A DNA stretch of 64,000 bases from Streptomyces sp. NWU339 (GTDB lineage Bacteria; Actinomycetota; Actinomycetes; Streptomycetales; Streptomycetaceae): assembly GCF_003143855.1 (NCBI RefSeq), contig NZ_QFRK01000028.1, positions 44 through 64,043 of the forward strand, written 5' to 3'. Positions 43,865 to 52,497 of the stretch are shown here, piece after piece (position 1 is the stretch's first letter; each line of letters starts with the position of its first letter). The position numbers were made by a program, and so were the translations under genes. The notes under the pieces are model-generated. The model made no database searches and was not told where the DNA came from. It saw only the letters and a program-made list of their open reading frames with translations.

Positions 43865-44061
43865 GGCCTGTCCGGCGGAGCAGGGCGCAGGAAATCGACG
43901 GCGCCTCATCGGCGCGGGTGAGCGAAGCCGAGAGTGGGGGAGAAGTCGAGAGCGGGGGATTCGGCAACCGACGGCAACGCCGCTGGGCCCCTGCTCGAAG
44001 AGCTTGAGGGAGGGGCGTCCCGGACCCCGCGTCTGCGGCATGATCCGCCGGACAGGCCCTA
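43862..44061. mobile_element. 200-bp MITE-like element with 18-bp perfect inverted repeats
   Basis: The outer repeats TAGGGCCTGTCCGGCGGA (43862-43879) and TCCGCCGGACAGGCCCTA (44044-44061) are perfect inverted copies. If the outermost TA on each side is the target duplication, the element proper is GGGCCTG...CAGGCCC. TA duplication fits IS630-like and some IS5-group transposons. The interior codes for no transposase and contains a 23-base piece shared with the insertion at 38685-38740. Both TA-plus-G ends form TAG stop codons of the two convergent genes. It exactly fills the gap between them and may also act as a terminator. Confidence 0.75.
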
Positions 44062-44253
44062 AGGCCCCTCGTTCGGTTCCGGTTCGGGGTGGGCCGGTGA
44101 CGGGCGTACGACGACCTTTCCGGAGGCGAGGTCTATCGGGCCGCGTCCGGGGTCGGCGTCGCCGACGTCCTCCCGGGTCAGCTCCAGCCGCTTCTGCTCG
44201 TCGTGGGTGTGTTTGCGGCCGGGTGCGAACAGTTCCTCGAAGAAGTTGAACAT
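44059..44253 (-). CDS. Small polar protein of 64 residues, unknown function
   Basis: The product starts MFNFFEELFAPGRKHTHDEQ and continues with a charged, Pro/Glu-rich tail ending PEPEPNEGP. ATG 44253 has a strong ribosome site (AAGGGGGAG). It lies 38 bases downstream of the large LuxR-type gene on the same strand and is probably co-transcribed with it. There is no membrane segment. The TAG stop is contributed by the inverted repeat of the MITE-like element, so the tail may have been shortened or lengthened by the insertion. I do not recognise the family. Confidence 0.65.
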   Translation of the reverse strand: MFNFFEELFAPGRKHTHDEQKRLELTREDVGDADPGRGPIDLASGKVVVRPSPAHPEPEPNEGP

Positions 44254-44290
44254 CGCTCCCCCTTTCAGGACCGCGTGGGCGTGGCACCCA

Positions 44291-47200
44291 TCATCCCGCG
44301 GCCCGCCGGTCCCCGGCCTCGGCCTCGCCCTCGGCCGGGAAGAGGCCCAGGCGATGGGCCAGTGCCGCCGCCTCGCCCCGGCCGGAGACACCCAGCTTGG
44401 CGAGGATGTTGGACACGTGGACGCTGGCCGTCTTCGGTGAGATGAACAGCTGCTCGGCGATGCGGCGGTTGGTGTGGCCGGCGGCCACCAGGCGCAGCAC
44501 GTCGCGTTCCCGGCCGGTGAGGCCGAGGGCGTCGGCCGGATCCGTGGGCGCCGGGGCGGACTCCCGGGCGGCGGGGGCCGGTGTGAGGCGGGCGCGCTGG
44601 GCCAGCAGGGCGACCGACCGGGCCAGCGGGGCGGCTCCGAGGTGCTCGGCGACAGCTCCGGACAGCCGCAGCAGCTCCGTGGCGCGGGCGCGCTCGTCCT
44701 CGCCCGCCCCGGAGGCGAGCAGCGCCTCGGCGAGCCGGAAGCGGACCCGCGCAAGGTCGTAGGGCCGCTCCAGCGGTTCCAGCGCGGCGACGGCGGCGGC
44801 CCACTCCCCCGGCGCCGACCGGCCCTCGGCGCGCAGCAGTTCGGCGCGCAGCCACACCTCGTACGCCTGCCACAGCGGTACGCCGGTCGCCAGGGTCTTG
44901 GCCGCCGCACGGAGGTGTCCGAGGATCCGCGGGCGGTCCGGTTCGGTGACCGGGTCTCCGTGGGCGTCGGCCTCGGCGGTCGCGGCGGCGAGCAGCAGCG
45001 GCCAGCCGTAGCGCTGGGTGCCGGGTGGGAACCCGGAGTCGAAGTCGCCGAGAGCGGTGAGCAGTTCGGTTCGGGCGTCGGCGAGACGGCCCTCGGCGGC
45101 GGCTGTCCCGATGGCGACCCAGGCCATCGGCAGGGAGTACTGCGGCATGGAGTCGTGGGTGCCGAAGGAGGCGCGGGCCGCGTCGAGATGACGGTGCGCG
45201 GTGGCCAGGTCGCCCCGGTCGAGGGCGAGATGGGCCAGCCGTACCCAGGCCCCGGCCCGCGGCTTGGCGCTCTGCTCCAGGTGCTGGGCGCCGGCTGCGG
45301 CCTCGGCCGCCTCGTCCCAGCGGCCGAGGGAGTGGAGGGACTCGGCGAGGTTGCCCCACACCCAGCCCTCCGCGTCCAGCAGCCCGAGCCTGCGGGTGAC
45401 CCGCACGCCTTCGCGCAGGAGTCCGGCCGCCTCCTCCGAGCGGCCGATGCCTTCGAGGACGGAGGGCAGGTTGATGTGGCTGCGGCCCACCACCGTGTCC
45501 ACACCCAGTTCGGTCGCCCGCTCCTTGACCTCGTACATCTCGGCGAGGCCGGCGTCGATGGCGCCGGCGTCGACCATGAGGCCCCCCAGGGTGAGCCGGG
45601 CATTGAGTTCGATGTCGTGGGCGCCGACCATGCGCGCGTACTCGACGGCCCGTTCGGCGGCCGCCATGGCCTCGGGGCCCGGTTCGTGCAGCATGGACCA
45701 GCCGGCGGCGGAGGCGAGCACCTCGGCATGCACTTCGGAGGGCGGCAGGCCGCGCACCAGGTCCTGGGCGAAGCCGAGCTCGGTCCAGCCGTCGCCCCGG
45801 GAGAGGGACGTGGTCAGCCGGGAGCGCTGCACCCAGAACCAGGCGGCGCGCAGCGGGTCCGGTTCCTCCTCGAGGACGCGCAGGGCCCGCTTGGTGATCT
45901 TCATGGCACGTTCGCGTTCCCCGCAGAGCCGTCCGGCGACGGCGGCCTCGGCCATCAGGTCGAGGTAGCGCAGGGGGGTGGTCTCGGGGTCGCTGCCGCT
46001 GGGGGTTCCCCCACGCCCTTCAGGCAGCGGGGAAGGGTAGATCGCGGCGTAGTCGGCGGGGCGCAGGGTGGCCCGCAGGTCGTCGGGGACGGCGTCCCAC
46101 AGTTCCATCGCCCTTTCCAGCAGGCCCAGTTGCTCGGAGTAGGCGTGACGCCGACGGGCCTCGACGGAGGCGTCGAGGACGGCGGGCAGCGCTTTGGCCG
46201 CGTCGTGGGCGTGGTACCAGTAGCTGGCCAGGCGCGTCACCCGCTCGTCGGCGGGCACGGGCGTGGGGTCGGCCTCCAGGGCCTCGGCGTAGCGGCGGTT
46301 GAGGCGGGAGCGTTCGCCGGGCAGCAGGTCGTCGCTGACGGCCTCGCGGACCAGGGAGTGGCGGAAGCGGTAGCCGTCGCGGTCGGGCGCGGTCGTGAGG
46401 ATGCTGGCGTTCACCGTCGAGCGCAGCGCGTCGAGGAGGTCGTCCTCGGGGAGCCGGGCGACGGCGGCCAGCAGCCGGTACTCGACGGTGGAGCCGCCCT
46501 CGGCGACGAACCGGACCACCTGTTGGGCGCTCTCCGGCAGCCGCTCCACCCTGACCAGGAGCAGATCGCGCAGGGAGTCGGTGAGACCGGTGCGGCAGCC
46601 CTCGTGGGAGGCGACGGCGAGCTCCTCGACGAAGAAGGCGTTGCCGTCGGAGCGTTCGAAGATCTCGTCGACGCGGTCCGGTTCGGGTTCCCGGGCGAGG
46701 ATGCCGGCGATCTGACGGCCGACCTCCTCGCGGTTGAAACGGCGGAGTTCGATGCGGTGGACCGTGCGGAGCCGGTCGAGTTCGGCGAGGAGGGGGCGCA
46801 GCGGGTGACGGCGGTGGATGTCGTCGGAGCGGTAGGTGGCGAGGACGACGAGGCGGCCGGTGCGCAGGGTGCGGAAGAGGTAGGAGAGCAGATGCCGGGT
46901 GGAGGCGTCCGCCCAGTGCAGGTCCTCCAGGGCGAGGACGACGGTGTGCTCGGCGGCGACGCGCTCCAGCAGGCGGGCGGTGAGTTCGAAGAGGCGGGCC
47001 ATGCCCTGTTCGTCGCGCCGGGCCTCGGGGGCGACGGTGCCGATTTCGGGCAGCAGGCGGGCCAGTTCCTCCTCCTGCCCGGCGGCCGCGGCGGCGAGTT
47101 GGTCGGGCAGTTCGCGGCGCAGCTGTCGCAGGGCGGTGGAGAAGGGGGCGAAGGGCAGTCCGTCGGCGCCGATCTCGACGCAGCCGCCGAGCGCGACGAC

Positions 47201-47512
47201 CGCGCCCCGGCGACGGGCCTCGGCGGCGAACTCCTCGACGAGGCGGGTCTTCCCGACACCGGCCTCTCCCCCGATGAGCAACGCCTGCGGATCGCCCGCG
47301 CCTTCGGTGGCGCGGGCGAGCGCGGTGTTCAACGCGTCGAGTTCACCGGCACGACCGACGAACACGGGACTGACGGACCTGGTCTCCACGGCCCCGAGCA
47401 TCGCACGGGGGTCCGACATCGCGGCACCGGTTTTCACCGCGTGGAGCACTGCCGGACGGCGCCCGTCGGCGACGGGAGCGGGCCGGAGCCCCCTGCTCCC
47501 CTCGGTGTTCAT
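44291..47512 (-). CDS. Large ATP-binding LuxR-family (LAL) transcriptional regulator
   Basis: This 1073-residue LAL-type regulator has an N-terminal AAA/NB-ARC-like ATPase with Walker A LLIGGEAGVGKTRLVEEF (about residue 79) and Walker B VVLALEDLHWAD. A long TPR-like helical middle (about 420-960) follows, then a C-terminal LuxR helix-turn-helix (LGLTGRERDVLRLVAAGHTN to TASVHVSNILAKLGVS). Such proteins activate target genes on binding an effector; the target here is unknown. Start ATG 47512 is supported by an ATGA overlap with the stop of the upstream 61-residue gene. About residue 495-515 (PSPLPEGRGGTPSGS) is an odd Pro/Gly-rich insert encoded by a palindromic G-run repeat. The 64-residue gene follows in the same direction. 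Confidence 0.9.
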   Translation of the reverse strand: MNTEGSRGLRPAPVADGRRPAVLHAVKTGAAMSDPRAMLGAVETRSVSPVFVGRAGELDALNTALARATEGAGDPQALLIGGEAGVGKTRLVEEFAAEARRRGAVVALGGCVEIGADGLPFAPFSTALRQLRRELPDQLAAAAAGQEEELARLLPEIGTVAPEARRDEQGMARLFELTARLLERVAAEHTVVLALEDLHWADASTRHLLSYLFRTLRTGRLVVLATYRSDDIHRRHPLRPLLAELDRLRTVHRIELRRFNREEVGRQIAGILAREPEPDRVDEIFERSDGNAFFVEELAVASHEGCRTGLTDSLRDLLLVRVERLPESAQQVVRFVAEGGSTVEYRLLAAVARLPEDDLLDALRSTVNASILTTAPDRDGYRFRHSLVREAVSDDLLPGERSRLNRRYAEALEADPTPVPADERVTRLASYWYHAHDAAKALPAVLDASVEARRRHAYSEQLGLLERAMELWDAVPDDLRATLRPADYAAIYPSPLPEGRGGTPSGSDPETTPLRYLDLMAEAAVAGRLCGERERAMKITKRALRVLEEEPDPLRAAWFWVQRSRLTTSLSRGDGWTELGFAQDLVRGLPPSEVHAEVLASAAGWSMLHEPGPEAMAAAERAVEYARMVGAHDIELNARLTLGGLMVDAGAIDAGLAEMYEVKERATELGVDTVVGRSHINLPSVLEGIGRSEEAAGLLREGVRVTRRLGLLDAEGWVWGNLAESLHSLGRWDEAAEAAAGAQHLEQSAKPRAGAWVRLAHLALDRGDLATAHRHLDAARASFGTHDSMPQYSLPMAWVAIGTAAAEGRLADARTELLTALGDFDSGFPPGTQRYGWPLLLAAATAEADAHGDPVTEPDRPRILGHLRAAAKTLATGVPLWQAYEVWLRAELLRAEGRSAPGEWAAAVAALEPLERPYDLARVRFRLAEALLASGAGEDERARATELLRLSGAVAEHLGAAPLARSVALLAQRARLTPAPAARESAPAPTDPADALGLTGRERDVLRLVAAGHTNRRIAEQLFISPKTASVHVSNILAKLGVSGRGEAAALAHRLGLFPAEGEAEAGDRRAAG
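45992..46030. repeat. Palindromic G-run repeat inside the LuxR-type gene
   Basis: The segment contains CTGCC...GGCAG arms around CGCTGGGGGTTCCCCCACGC and encodes a Pro/Gly/Ser-rich insert that interrupts the helical middle domain without changing frame. It resembles the C/G-run repeats elsewhere in the window. Confidence 0.45.
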
Positions 47513-47694
47513 ACGGCTCGGGCGAACCGGTGCCGGCGTGGGCCGCGGCCATGGCTCTCGGGCTCGGTGCCCCGCGCGGCGGCTCCGCGGCGGGCGGCGC
47601 GCTCGAGGCGGACGGCCTCGCGGGCCTGATGGTCCTGCTCGGCCTCGCGGATGAGCTCGGTGGAACGGTACTTGTGGATCTCGTACTCGTACAT
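47509..47694 (-). CDS. Small basic protein coupled to the LAL regulator
   Basis: This 61-residue product, MYEYEIHKYRSTELIREAEQ followed by an Arg-rich tail (VRLERAARRGAAARGTEP...RHRFARAV), is helical and strongly basic, with no membrane segment. ATG 47694 has GAGGGA about 9 bases upstream. Its TGA stop overlaps the ATG of the LuxR-type regulator (ATGA), so the two proteins are translationally coupled and may work together. I do not recognise a family; a small partner or modulator of the regulator is an inference from the coupling. Confidence 0.7.
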   Translation of the reverse strand: MYEYEIHKYRSTELIREAEQDHQAREAVRLERAARRGAAARGTEPESHGRGPRRHRFARAV

Positions 47695-47925
47695 GGTGTG
47701 ATCCCTCGGAGAGTGGGGGTCGGACATCGCTTTCCGCGATGCCTCCACCTTCGTCTCCCAGGCGGGCCGGCCACATCGGAAGAGTTCCGCATCTTCAGCG
47801 GCCGTCGGGGCCTTAGACGTGCGGGGAGATACGCGTGAGGGGCCTTAGCCCGTCCGTGAGGTGCTCGTGGACGGCCTGAGGCCCCGTGCTCGCGGTGCGC
47901 CCCGGAGGGCTCCGGAGCGCGGGCG

Positions 47926-48492
47926 CTATCGGTCCGCACGCGCGCGTGCCCGCCGCCATTCGGGGGCCAGGACCGACCACACCTCCAGGTCGTGCCGTAC
48001 GCCGTGGTGGAGATGGGCCTCGCGCCGCACCCCGTCCCGGGTCATGCCGAGCCGACGGGCGGTGTTGAGGCTGGGCTCGTTGCCGGCGGCGGCGACCCAC
48101 TCCACGCGGTGGATGCCGCGCTGCTCGACCGCCCAGTCGATCAGCACCCGCATCGCCCGGGCGACGAGCCCGCGCCCGGTGGCGGCGGGCTCGAGCCAGC
48201 AGCCCACCTCACAGGTGCCGTTCTCGGCGTCGAAGTGGAGGGTGAGCACCCCGCCCACGAGCCTGCCGTCCAGCCACAGGCCGTGCAGCGAGGCCGTGTC
48301 GGCGGCGCGGAGGTCGGCGTACCGCTGGAGCGCCTCCCGCGCGGTGGGCACGTCGGTGGCCCGGGAGCCGAAGGGGACGTACTGGTTGATGAACTCCCGG
48401 CCCCGCTCCAGATGGGCGAGGAACTCCTCCGCGTGCCAGGGCTCCAGGGGGCGCAGTTCGGCTCCGTCGTCACCCAGTCGTATCGCGTACAT
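47926..48492 (-). CDS. GNAT-family N-acetyltransferase (RimJ/RimL-like)
   Basis: This 188-residue acetyltransferase has the GNAT fold and uses acetyl-CoA. It begins MYAIRLGDDGAELRPLEPWH and has the acetyl-CoA loop in EPAATGRGLVARAMRVLIDW. The following HRVEWVAAAGNEPSLNTARRLGM is typical of RimJ/RimL and ribosomal-protein or small-molecule acetyltransferases. The start ATG 48492 has GGAGGGGCGG upstream and overlaps the 3' end of the MMPL gene by 23 bases, so it is translated with it. The substrate is unknown; pairing with an exporter hints at tailoring or resistance, but this is weak. Confidence 0.9.
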   Translation of the reverse strand: MYAIRLGDDGAELRPLEPWHAEEFLAHLERGREFINQYVPFGSRATDVPTAREALQRYADLRAADTASLHGLWLDGRLVGGVLTLHFDAENGTCEVGCWLEPAATGRGLVARAMRVLIDWAVEQRGIHRVEWVAAAGNEPSLNTARRLGMTRDGVRREAHLHHGVRHDLEVWSVLAPEWRRARARADR

Positions 48493-50725
48493 CCCGCTTC
48501 CGCCCCTCCTGCTGTGCGGGCACGGTCGCCGCCCCGGCGTCCGTGGCCATGGCCGTGACCAGCCTTTCATGGGCGGCGCGGGCCTCGGGGGGCTCGATGC
48601 TGATGCGCGGCAGGATCCGGTCCAGCGAGCGCGGCAGCCACCAGTTGGCCCCGCCTAGCAGATGCATGAGCGCGGGGACCAGCAGGGTCCGGAGCACGAA
48701 GGCGTCGAGGGCGACGGCCACGGCGAGTGCGATGCCGAACATGGCGATCACGCGGTCGCCGGTCAGGACGAAGGCGAGGAAGACCGAGATCATGATGACG
48801 GCGGCGGAGTTGATCACCCTGCTGGTCTCCGCGAGACCGACCCGTACCGCGCGCCGGTTGTCGCCGGTCTCCAGCCATTCCTCGTACATGCGGCTGATCA
48901 GGAAGACCTGGTAGTCCATGGAGAGTCCGAAGAGGACCGACACCATGATCACGGGAAGGAAGGGTTCGATGGGGCCCGCGCTGCCGAGGCCGAGCAGTTC
49001 GCTGCCCCAGCCCCACTGGAAGATCGCCACGACCACGCCGAAGGCGCCGGCGACGGCGGCCACGTTCATCGCGGCGGCCTTGAGCGGGATGGCGACGGAC
49101 CGGAAGGCGAGCAGGAGCAGCAGACAGCCCAGGCCGACGACGACACCCACGAACACGGGCAGCTTGCCGATGATGACGTCGGCGAAGTCGTCGTAGCCGG
49201 CCGTCACCCCGCCGACCCGTACGTCGAGGGCGGTACCGGCCTCGGCGCGCGGCAGCACGTCCTGGCGCAGCCGGTCGACCAGGTCGCTGGTCTGCTTCGA
49301 CTGCGGGGAGGACTCGGGTACCACGGTGAGGTACGCGGTGTCACCGCCGGAGCTGTGGACCACCGGTCCCACGGAGGCGACGCCCTCGGTCGCGCTCAGT
49401 GTGGGACCGAGCCGGTCCAGGGCGAGCCGGTCGGCGGCGCCGTCGACCTCGGTGACGAGGGTGAGGGGGCCGTTGGCCCCGGGCCCGAAGCCGTCGGCGA
49501 TGAGGTCGTAGGCCTGGCGGGTGGTGGACGTCTTGGGTGCGTTGCCCTGGTCGGAGGTGCCGAGGTGCAGGGAGAAGGTGGGCAGCGCCAACACCGCCAT
49601 CACGACCAGCGCGAGCGCGCCGAGCAGCCTGGGGTGGCGCTCGACGAACACCGACCAGCGGGCGGCGAAGCCGGTCGGCAGCTCGGGCTGGGGCCCGAGT
49701 TCCGCCAATCGGCGCCGCTCGCGGCGGCTGAGCGCGCGCATGCCGATGAACGACAGCAGGGCGGGCAGCAGGGTGATGGAGGCGGCCACGGTCAGCACGA
49801 CGGTGAGTGAGGCCGCGACGGCGACGCCGTTGAGGAAGTTCAGCCGGAGGATCAGCATGCCCAGCAGGGCGATGCACACGGTGGCACCCGCGAACACGAC
49901 CGCGCGTCCGGTGGTGGCGACGGCCTCGGTGGCGGCCTCGGTGACGGACAGCCCGCGCTTCAGTCCGCGCCGGTGCCTGGTCACGATGAACAGCGCGTAG
50001 TCGATGCCGACGCCGAGTCCGATCAGCATGCCGAGCATGGGCGCGAAGTCGGCGACGGTCATCACGTGCCCGAGCAGCACGATTCCGGCGTAGGCGGTGC
50101 CGACCCCGACCAGCGCGGTGGCGATGGGGAGCAGCGAGGCCGCGAGCGAGCCGAAGGCGAGGAAGAGCACGACGGCGGCGACGACCACACCGACGACCTC
50201 GGCGAGGTGCCCTTCGGGGGCCTCGGTCAGTGCGGCGGCGCTGCCGCCCACCTCTACCCGGAGTCCGTCGGTCTCCGCGGCCTGGGCCGCCTCGACCACG
50301 GCCGCCGCCTCGGCCGGGTCGATGTCCTTGGCCGGGGCGTCGAAGGTGACGGTGGCGTAGGCGGTGCGGCCGTCCGCACTGATCCGGCCGGGGCCCTGGG
50401 CGTCGTACGGGCCGGTCACGGCGGCGACGCCGGGCAGTTCCTCGATCCGGTCCAGGGTGCGGGTCATGGTCTGCTCGACGCCGGGGTCCCGGACACTGCC
50501 GGACGGGGTGTGCCAGACAAGGGTGTCGCTGTCACCCCCGAGGGTCGGGAACCCTTCGTGCAGCAGCTCGGCGGCGTGTCCGGACTCGGTACCGGGCACG
50601 TCGTAGTCGTTCGAGTACGCGGATCCGGTCGCGAAGGCCCCTGCCGCGACCCCGCCGAGGGCGAGGAGCCACAGCAGGACCGTGATCAGACGGCGTCGGA
50701 CACACCAGCGTGCGAGGGCTGCCAC
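48470..50725 (-). CDS. MMPL-family RND transporter
   Basis: This 751-residue membrane exporter is made of two homologous halves, each with a first helix, a large extracytoplasmic loop and five further helices (12 segments in all). Segments such as VVAAVVLFLAFGSLAASLLPIATALVG and GIDYALFIVTRHRRGL (with the membrane aspartate-tyrosine pair) recur in the second half as LFGLSMDYQVFLISRMYEEW. MMPL proteins of actinobacteria export lipids, siderophores or antibiotics. I start at GTG 50725, which has GGGAG 8 bases before it and directly precedes ALARWCVRRRLITVLLWLLA; the frame is open further upstream without membrane character. It overlaps the GNAT gene and shares an operon with it. Confidence 0.9.
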   Translation of the reverse strand: MAALARWCVRRRLITVLLWLLALGGVAAGAFATGSAYSNDYDVPGTESGHAAELLHEGFPTLGGDSDTLVWHTPSGSVRDPGVEQTMTRTLDRIEELPGVAAVTGPYDAQGPGRISADGRTAYATVTFDAPAKDIDPAEAAAVVEAAQAAETDGLRVEVGGSAAALTEAPEGHLAEVVGVVVAAVVLFLAFGSLAASLLPIATALVGVGTAYAGIVLLGHVMTVADFAPMLGMLIGLGVGIDYALFIVTRHRRGLKRGLSVTEAATEAVATTGRAVVFAGATVCIALLGMLILRLNFLNGVAVAASLTVVLTVAASITLLPALLSFIGMRALSRRERRRLAELGPQPELPTGFAARWSVFVERHPRLLGALALVVMAVLALPTFSLHLGTSDQGNAPKTSTTRQAYDLIADGFGPGANGPLTLVTEVDGAADRLALDRLGPTLSATEGVASVGPVVHSSGGDTAYLTVVPESSPQSKQTSDLVDRLRQDVLPRAEAGTALDVRVGGVTAGYDDFADVIIGKLPVFVGVVVGLGCLLLLLAFRSVAIPLKAAAMNVAAVAGAFGVVVAIFQWGWGSELLGLGSAGPIEPFLPVIMVSVLFGLSMDYQVFLISRMYEEWLETGDNRRAVRVGLAETSRVINSAAVIMISVFLAFVLTGDRVIAMFGIALAVAVALDAFVLRTLLVPALMHLLGGANWWLPRSLDRILPRISIEPPEARAAHERLVTAMATDAGAATVPAQQEGRKRDVRDTTG

Positions 50726-51005
50726 GAAACGTGCTCCCAGAGTGACGGTGTGGATCTTTGACCGGGAGCAGCCGATATGACCTGAACAACCCGCAAAGAA
50801 CGCATGAGCAATGCAATGCCACTGTTGCAGGCAAAAATGATCGATTGTCGTGTTCGTGGGCTTATTCACATTGATGAGGAGCGACTCACCGGACAAGCGC
50901 ACCGCTTCCGCCACCGGATGTGACTCGGCTCACCCTTCACCTGCCCGTTCCGACCCGCGAGCCAGGCGGACCAGCCGAGTCGGTCGGATCAGTCGACCAG
51001 TCGGA
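50726..51005. other. Gap between MMPL gene and small membrane protein gene
   Basis: These 280 bases contain an AT-richer stretch (50750-50880) likely to hold the MMPL promoter. Near 50980-51013 the phrase GTCGGATCAGTCGA occurs twice in direct repeat, 17 bases apart. I see no gene. Confidence 0.4.
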
Positions 51006-51437
51006 TCAGTCGAATTGATCCCCCAGCGCCATCACCATCAGCCCCGCGACCAACAGCCACAGTGCCCTGCGGGTCCGGCCGCGTGAGCCCAGTACGGCGG
51101 CGAGGGCGCAGCCGCCGGCCCCGCAGGCGTAGGCCGCCGCGACGAGGAGCGGAGCGGAGCCGGTGAGGCGGAGCAGGGCGGCGGCCAGCCCCGCGAGAGC
51201 GAGCACCACGCCGGTGCAGACCGCGGCCCACCGCGCCCTGTGCGCCTCCCGCTCGTCGGCTCCGGCGTCCTCGTCCTCGGCGGTCTCGGCGGTCTCGGCG
51301 GTCTCGGCGGCCCTGTCGGCGGCGGTCCCGCCGGCTCCGGCGACGCCCGTCTCCTCGTCGGCATCGGCGTCCTGCGGCGCGTCGGCCGGCTCCACCCGAG
51401 TCTCCGGGGGTGTGTCGGAATCTGCGCGTCCACTCAT
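51006..51437 (-). CDS. Small membrane protein with acidic N-terminus
   Basis: This 143-residue product has an acidic, Ala/Thr/Glu-rich N-terminal half (about 1-65) with a tandem ETA repeat, encoded by 9-bp DNA repeats (GGCGGTCTC on the plus strand, about 51274-51310). Three membrane helices follow: WAAVCTGVVLALAGLAAALL, LLVAAAYACGAGGCALAAVL and ALWLLVAGLMVMALGD. No signal peptide is present. ATG 51437 starts it. The family is not recognised; the repeat length may vary between strains. It diverges from the methyltransferase gene. Confidence 0.7.
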   Translation of the reverse strand: MSGRADSDTPPETRVEPADAPQDADADEETGVAGAGGTAADRAAETAETAETAEDEDAGADEREAHRARWAAVCTGVVLALAGLAAALLRLTGSAPLLVAAAYACGAGGCALAAVLGSRGRTRRALWLLVAGLMVMALGDQFD

Positions 51438-51623
51438 GCCGCGGGAGCGTAGCGCCTCGGGCTCGGAAACCCGGATGCGGGGGCGGTGGCCACCTGTTAG
51501 CGTCCGTCGGTCCGACGTTCCGCGGCAGCCCGCCGCCGGCCGAAGCAGGTGCTTTGATGACTGTCCGCCCGATTTCCGACGCAGTCCTTTCCCCCTACAC
51601 GGACCCGAGGAGCCCGTTCACCG

Positions 51624-52427
51624 ATGTCGGACATCACACCGAACACCCCGCACGACGACCTCACTAACCGCCTGACCCTCCCCCACTACCCCCGCAGCAG
51701 CGCCTACGACGTCCGCTGGACCATCGAGAACCAGATGGGGCCGCACGCGCTGTGGCTGCTGGAGTGGCTTGCCCCGGCCCTCGGCCTCGACACCCTGCGC
51801 CCCGGCGCCCGCGTGCTCGACCTGGGCTGCGGACGCGCCATGACGTCCGTCTTCCTGGCCCGGGAGTACGACGTCCAGGTCACCGCCGCCGACCTGTGGA
51901 TCAAGCCCGACGAGAACGCGCGCCGCATCGCCGAGGCGGGCGTCGCCGACCGGGTGCTGCCGGTTCTCACCGAGGCGCACGACCTGCCCTTCGGGGAGGA
52001 GAGCTTCGACGCGATCGTCTCCATCGACGCGTACCACTACTTCGGCACCGATGATCTGTATCTGCCGACGCTGACCCGGCTGCTCAAGCCGGGTGGACGG
52101 ATCGGTGTCGTCGTCCCGGCGACGCGCGAGGAACTCGAGGGCACCGAGCCGCCGGAGCATCTGAAGCCCTTCTGGGAGCCCGCCTTCTGGTCCTTCCACG
52201 CCCCCGACTGGTGGCACCGTCACTGGTCCCGCAGCGGGGCGGTGGAGGTCGAGGCGGCCGACTGGCAGCCGAACGGCTGGCGGGACTGGCTGCTGTGGAG
52301 CGAGGTGTGCGCCGAGGAGAGCTCCAGCGACTTCATGGCGGGCATGGCACGGACCTCGGCGGAGATGGTGCGCGCGGACCGCGGGCAGACGCTGGGCTTC
52401 GCCCGCGTGGTGGGCCGGCGCGCCTGA
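51624..52427 (+). CDS. SAM-dependent methyltransferase
   Basis: This 267-residue class I methyltransferase has motif I VLDLGCGRAMTSVFLAR (about residue 65), followed by the acidic SAM-ribose residue in VTAADLWIKPDE. Motif IV is FDAIVSIDAYHYFG and the post-motif LLKPGGRIGVVVP. The substrate cannot be told. The C-terminal half with many tryptophans (FWSFHAPDWWHRHW, WQPNGWRDWLLW) is distinctive and may line the acceptor pocket. ATG 51624 is chosen with GAGGAG about 14 bases upstream. A bidirectional hairpin separates it from gatB. Confidence 0.9.
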   Translation: MSDITPNTPHDDLTNRLTLPHYPRSSAYDVRWTIENQMGPHALWLLEWLAPALGLDTLRPGARVLDLGCGRAMTSVFLAREYDVQVTAADLWIKPDENARRIAEAGVADRVLPVLTEAHDLPFGEESFDAIVSIDAYHYFGTDDLYLPTLTRLLKPGGRIGVVVPATREELEGTEPPEHLKPFWEPAFWSFHAPDWWHRHWSRSGAVEVEAADWQPNGWRDWLLWSEVCAEESSSDFMAGMARTSAEMVRADRGQTLGFARVVGRRA

Positions 52428-52452
52428 CCGGTCGCCGCCGACCGCATGCCGA

Positions 52453-52481
52453 GGGGGTGCACCGGAGACCGGTGCACCCCC
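52453..52481. terminator. Bidirectional terminator between methyltransferase gene and gatB
   Basis: A perfect 13-bp stem GGGGGTGCACCGG / CCGGTGCACCCCC with loop AGA lies between two convergent stops. Confidence 0.85.
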
Positions 52482-52497
52482 TGACCGCTGTGCGGGA

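Noticed and set aside
43862..44061. Calling the 200-bp element an insertion-sequence remnant with a transposase fragment
   Set aside because: None of the frames through its interior gives transposase-like sequence. Size and perfect ends fit a MITE better.
44474..47629. Frame of more than 1000 codons antisense to the LAL regulator
   Set aside because: It mirrors the regulator gene completely and shows no family motif.
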